DNA from: Thamnaconus septentrionalis
Lineage: Eukaryota > Chordata > Actinopteri > Tetraodontiformes > Monacanthidae
Direction: 5' to 3'
Assembly (NCBI GenBank): GCA_009823395.1
Contig: CM020501.1
Span: 26,482,361 to 26,546,360 of the forward strand
DNA: 64,000 nucleotides
The notes under the pieces are model-generated. The model made no database searches. It worked only from the letters and a program-made list of their open reading frames with translations, and had not been told where the DNA came from. The position numbers and the translations under genes are program-made. Below, piece after piece: positions 59,690 through 64,000 of the stretch (its first letter is position 1; each line of letters opens with the position of its first letter).

Positions 59690-59772
59690 GTACCCAGTGG
59701 AGTTGCACTCTGAATTTCGCTGTTTTGAAGTACAATGGCAATAAAGTCTTTCAATTCAAGTCAATTCAATTA
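59690..59772 (+). mobile_element. LINE 3' end (CAATT tail)
   Basis: GTGGAGTTGCACTCTGAATT, AAGTACAATGGCAATAAAGT, then TCAATTCAAGTCAATTCAAT. Confidence 0.65.
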
Positions 59773-59811
59773 AATTTGAAAAAAAAAAAAAACACCCAAA
59801 TGAACACCCAG

Positions 59812-59972
59812 CAGCAGCAGCAGCAATCCATCATGTTTGGAAAGTCACTCCTTCCCTCCAGGAATGTCAGGGCGTGTCACCTGGTGGTTGTTGGTAGAAA
59901 AGCATGGACTCCAACCCAACACGCCCTCCACAAAAAGGAAAAAAAAAACGCACTTTCAAAAGACTTTTCTTT
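59812..59972 (+). repeat. (AGC)n-linked interspersed repeat, copy 2
   Basis: Only four or five AGC units, then AATCCATCATGTTTGGAAAG, TCCCTCCAGGAATGTCAGGG, GTGTCACCTGGTGGTTGTTG and TCAAAAGACTTTTC. It is wedged between two LINE tails (59690 and 60010). Confidence 0.7.
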
Positions 59973-60009
59973 TTTTTTTTATTATTTATTGTATTATTTT
60001 ATTACTGTT

Positions 60010-60064
60010 TTAATTATATTTTTTAAAGTACAATGACAATAAAGGATTTCAATTCAATTCAATT
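60010..60064 (+). mobile_element. LINE 3' end (CAATT tail)
   Basis: AAAGTACAATGACAATAAAG then GATTTCAATTCAATTCAATT. Confidence 0.62.
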
Positions 60065-60584
60065 AAAAAAACACCCAAATAAAAATGTTGACACCAACAA
60101 ACCATGAATGTTTTCTTCTTCCTACTCGAAAAGGTCACAGGCTTCCGGGCTTTCGGAGTTAAATTCCCGTGACGTTCACGACCGCCGGAAAAAAACAGGT
60201 GTGGCCTTAATGAGCGGTTCGATGTCGCCAGACACCGGTGGACGCGCTTCATGACAGCTCTCGCTTTTGCCTTTTAAACGCAGCCAGCAATTTACCTATA
60301 AAAAACACACAAAGGAGAGTCGCGCCCCCCAACCCAAGCTGTGCGTGCGTGTGCAGCACCGGCGGGGATAATTGGCTGATAAAGGACGCCGGCTGGAACA
60401 GAGGAACACTCGTCTGCTGGCTCCTCCGGCCGGTGAACTTTTCCGTGCGGAAAAACGAGGCGTGTGAAAGGCGCGTCTGAAAGCGGGATTTTGCACGATG
60501 ACTCGCTGTAGTTTCACCTTCATTTGGTGGAAGGACTCCCACAAAAAAAGTAGCAAAAAATTTGTCTTTATATTCTTGCAGCAG

Positions 60585-61560
60585 ATAGCAGCAGATTAAA
60601 AAAAAAAAGACATAAGCAGGCTTAAAAAAAACAAAAAAACCTACCATTAGCCTCTACGTCCCCCAGTAGAGCAAGAGCAAGCTAAAACAAAACAAAACAA
60701 AAAAAACCCTAGCATTAGCTTTTCTCCCACAGACAAAAGAGAGATAATAATAATAATAGAGTTGAAATCCAGATCTCTCAGGTATAGCAAGAGCAGGCTA
60801 AAAAAAGAAAACCTTGCCTTAGCCTCTGCTTTTTCCCCCATAGACAACCGCAGGTGTGGGAAAAAAAAAAAAAAAAAAAAAATTGCACTAGCCACTATAT
60901 CTTCCATGTAGACCAAGAGCAGGCTAAAAACCTTTGCATTAGCATCTGCTTTTCTCCCATAGACAAAATCAGGCTTAAAAATAGCATTAGACTTTATGTC
61001 TTCCAGTTAGAGCAACAGCAGGCTTAAAACCCCCAGCATTAGCCTCTGCTTTTCTCCTATAGACAAAACACTGGCATTACCCTCTACATCTTCCAGTAAG
61101 AGCGAGAGCAGGCGAAAAAAAACCTAGCATTAGCCTCTGCCTTTCGTTTATAGACAGAAGCAGGTGTGAAATAAACAACTATCACTAGTCACTATATCGC
61201 CCATGTAGACCAAGAGCAGGCTAAAAAAAACCCTGTAGCATTAGCCTCTGCTTTTCTCTGTTAGACAAAAGCAGGTATGAAAAACACTAGTGTTAGCGTC
61301 CATGTCTTCCAGGTAGTTAGAAATTGCTAAAACAAACAAACAAACAAAGCTAGCATTTGCCTCTGCTTTTCTCTCATAGACAACAGCAGGTTTGAAAACA
61401 CAAGCGTTAGCTTCCATGTCTTTCAGTTAGTTAGAGAAGGCTTAAAACCCTAGCATTAGCCTCTGCTTTTCACCCATGGACAACAGCTGATTTAAAAATA
61501 CTACCATTAGCCTTCCTTGCCATCATTGCCGTAAGAGCGAGAGCAGGCTTTACACTATGG
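60585..61560 (+). repeat. TAGCATTAGCCTCTGCTTTTC tandem array
   Basis: About 1 kb of degenerate tandem repeats. Two half-units tend to alternate: CATTAGCCTCTGCTTTTCTC with CCATAGACAAAAGCAGG, and TCTTCCAGTTAGAGCAAGAG with CAGGCTAAAAA. The pair repeats about every 90-110 bp, with A-runs of variable length between. Confidence 0.85.
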
Positions 61561-63374
61561 CTGCTGATGGGAGAATCTTGGCTCCAAATACAAACTAATA
61601 AAAGTGAAATGATTATCTCTGACAGAAGGTGCTTTTACGATGTTATCAGTCCACCTTTAGAGGAGAAGAAGAAATAAAGTGCACAACGGAGCCCAAAAGA
61701 CAGCTACAGGCTGTCCGGATCAGCAGAAAAAACATTTTCCCCTAAAGTTTTTCTTTTTTTTGGCCAGTTGTCCAACTAGTGACTAAACGACATGCTCCCC
61801 GTAATCCACTTAAACCCTGATCACTGGCCGCCGTTAATGCAATAAAGTGCCACTTTGTTACAGCGTCATTACATCCGTGTCAAGACGGATGGTGTCAATT
61901 TGAGGCGATGGGGCCATCGAGGTAAACGAGCAGGTGGGGGGCATTATTCCAGTAATCAGGCTCGTAACTCGGATGGGGAACCTCAAAGCATCATGGGTTA
62001 CGGCTGCCGACCCGGTCCCCCGAAAAGAAACAACCCCATTGCTAGTTTTTGCTTTCATTGTCATTTTCACTTAGCCTTTAAATTTTGGAAAAGGCTAAGT
62101 GCGTAATATTTGGATACTTTTAAGAAAGAACAGCGACATCCAGTGGTTAGACTTAGGGACTCCGTACCCTCCCTCTCCCAAACTCGGCAGTGAACTATGA
62201 TGGCTTGCAAGCACAAACCTAAATACCTTCTCCACCTTCCGTAGAAATATGGTCATGCAAAATAGCAGCTAACTGGAACCAAGACCCTTGATCTATGTAT
62301 TTTATTATAGATAAATATATATTAGAACAGTTCTAAGGGTAGGGAAACCAAATTATTTTTATTGGACTGCGAGTAGTTATGTATTTATGGCAAGTAGGTT
62401 CAGCATTTTCCAAAGATAAAAATCATAAATAAAGCCAAATTTTACACACCGGACCCTTTAAGTGCAATCTTTTTGCCTTATTGGGTCGTGTTTTGCAACA
62501 GCCACCAATTATCGTCTGGTGGAACAATCACTGCAGGTGAAAAGAGACATGAAGAAGTGTGATTCATTCTGAAGAACCCCTTCAACCCCCCCACCCCTCA
62601 AGACTTGGATGGGATTTTAGCAGAAAGGTAATTATTCTCGTAAAATGTCAGAAATCGGACGGACTTTCCATCACCGAAGCGTAAACAGAGACGCTGGCCA
62701 TTACGGTGGGGTTGGAGGAGGGGAACGAAAGCGGAAAAAAGACGCAAAAAAAAGGTCAGTGGCGAGATAAATGAATGCGGGCGCTGGCTCAAGACACCCC
62801 CATCCCCCCTCCACTCGCGTTGATAAATCACACCCCCACCCCCCAAAAAAAAAAAAAAAACCAACAACAAAAAAAAAGCAAGAGTAAGTGCCTCTCTGCC
62901 GGCAAAAACGCAATTATGGAAATGCGTGAGCTGCCAAAGCGACGCACCTCGGCGCGAGCCAAGACAAACAAAGCGCTCAGCCGCCGTTGATGGATGGCCA
63001 TCGTCATACGGGCTGTGGGGCAGGGGTGGTGGGGGTTGCTGGAGGGGGCGATGTTCCTCTCTCAATTTGCTCTTTGATCTGCATATTCGTTTCATGGACG
63101 GCGTCGCGGCAGTTGTCCGTCGACATCCTGGGAGTAACTGAATCACGGACGTTGAGGTGGGCGGCCGTCGTCGGCTTCAGAGGAACTGGAAGAGTCTTTC
63201 ACAAAACAACGCAGATCCACTTCTCTGTTCCGGTTCTCGAGCCGAGACGGATCTACGGTCGCAGGGGTTTACCAGAACACCAGGTGAACAGGCCAGACTG
63301 ATACCACACCTCCTCCGTCTTGACAAGCTCCGATAGAGAGTGAAAGAAAACATTCTCGGTCAGCTGTGTATGTA

Positions 63375-63376
<2 letters not shown>

Positions 63377-63415
<39 letters not shown>

Positions 63416-63563
63416 ATGTGTGTACACACATAAAGTCAAACATATATACTCATACAGACACATATCAGTATATATGTATGTATAAGATATAAGATATATG
63501 CTCGTATGTATGTATTTGCACATACATACATATGCATGCACACATGACATGTGTGTTTATATA

Positions 63564-63622
<59 letters not shown>
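63377..63622. repeat. (TA)n/(TG)n/(CATA)n microsatellite cluster
   Basis: TA runs at 63377-63406 and 63560-63622 with TGTGTATG and CATACATA between. Confidence 0.92.
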
Positions 63623-63623
<1 letters not shown>

Positions 63624-64000
63624 CATATGTGTACATACACACACAGACACGCACATATAGATTCAGACATACATAAACACACATATGTGAATAGTTTCAA
63701 TGGGAGTTTGTCAACAGAGGGCTAAACGTGTTCTTTTGGAAAAAAAACTTTGCGTGACATGCCTGATAAACCACGCAGGGCTCCTTCATTCCGAGTCTAC
63801 GCAACAAACGGAAACACATCATAATAACAACACAAAATAGAAATCACACGTGAGATTTCATTTTACTTGGGCGCGAAGCCAATTTTTCCCCACCGTCACC
63901 TGCGCTGTCGAGGTTTTTAATCCAGGACGGATTTCATTGGATGGCACGGGGAACTCTGGAATAATCTCATTTAGGAGATCGAGGACTTGTTTTTTTTTTT

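Larger units (their letters stand above)
59577..64000 (-). other. ncam2: ncam2 intron upstream of the Ig4 second-half exon (continues beyond window)
   Basis: No exon found; the first half of Ig4 must lie beyond 64000. Contains (CA)n, two LINE tails, a second CAG element, the 60.6-61.55 kb tandem array and (TA)n runs at 63377-63406 and 63560-63622. 61560-63360 has no recognised element. Confidence 0.6.

Overview
The window is vertebrate genomic DNA, most probably from a ray-finned (percomorph-type) teleost. The grounds are vertebrate-style split exons with GT-AG junctions, very dense (CA)n, (TA)n and (GA)n microsatellites, and many hAT- and Tc1-type miniature transposons plus LINE 3' tails of kinds known from fish genomes. 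There are no bacterial-style operons, and nearly all long open frames are microsatellite or repeat translations. The species cannot be named from the sequence.

The only protein-coding gene I can support is the 3' half of ncam2 (neural cell adhesion molecule 2, OCAM/RNCAM) on the minus strand. Nine exons lie between 59576 and 20829 in this order: second half of Ig4, Ig5 (two exons), first FN3 domain (two), second FN3 domain (two), transmembrane exon, and the last coding exon with its stop codon. All junctions keep phase, and the nine segments add up to 1347 nt (448 codons plus stop) without a frameshift. The 5' exons (signal peptide, Ig1-Ig3, first half of Ig4) lie beyond position 64000. The exon that in other NCAM2/NCAM1 genes encodes the middle of the cytoplasmic tail was not found between the transmembrane and last exons.

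Layout by position: 1-17746 is gene-free 3' flank with scattered mobile-element relics, simple repeats and one perfect 12-bp inverted repeat. 17747-20828 is the probable long 3' UTR, carrying microsatellites and a Tc1-type MITE. 20944-31065 is the last intron, full of transposons (two Tc1 MITEs in or near it, several AGCTGCGTTTCC elements, two hAT transposase relics) and an unusual 27-bp minisatellite. 31271-44164 is the large intron before the transmembrane exon, with more of the minisatellite and a possible GPI-type alternative 3' end beside its 5' splice site. 44340-59425 holds the shorter introns of the FN3/Ig region. 59577-64000 is another intron, with a tandem array at 60.6-61.55 kb.

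The most distinctive unexplained structure is the 27-bp repeat built around CCTATTGGCT. About 55 degenerate units occur in five separate blocks over 7 kb of ncam2 introns, all in the same orientation. Two unit types often alternate, and their variable halves are close to reverse complements of each other. One block lies inside a hAT-like element, and two others sit between direct duplications.
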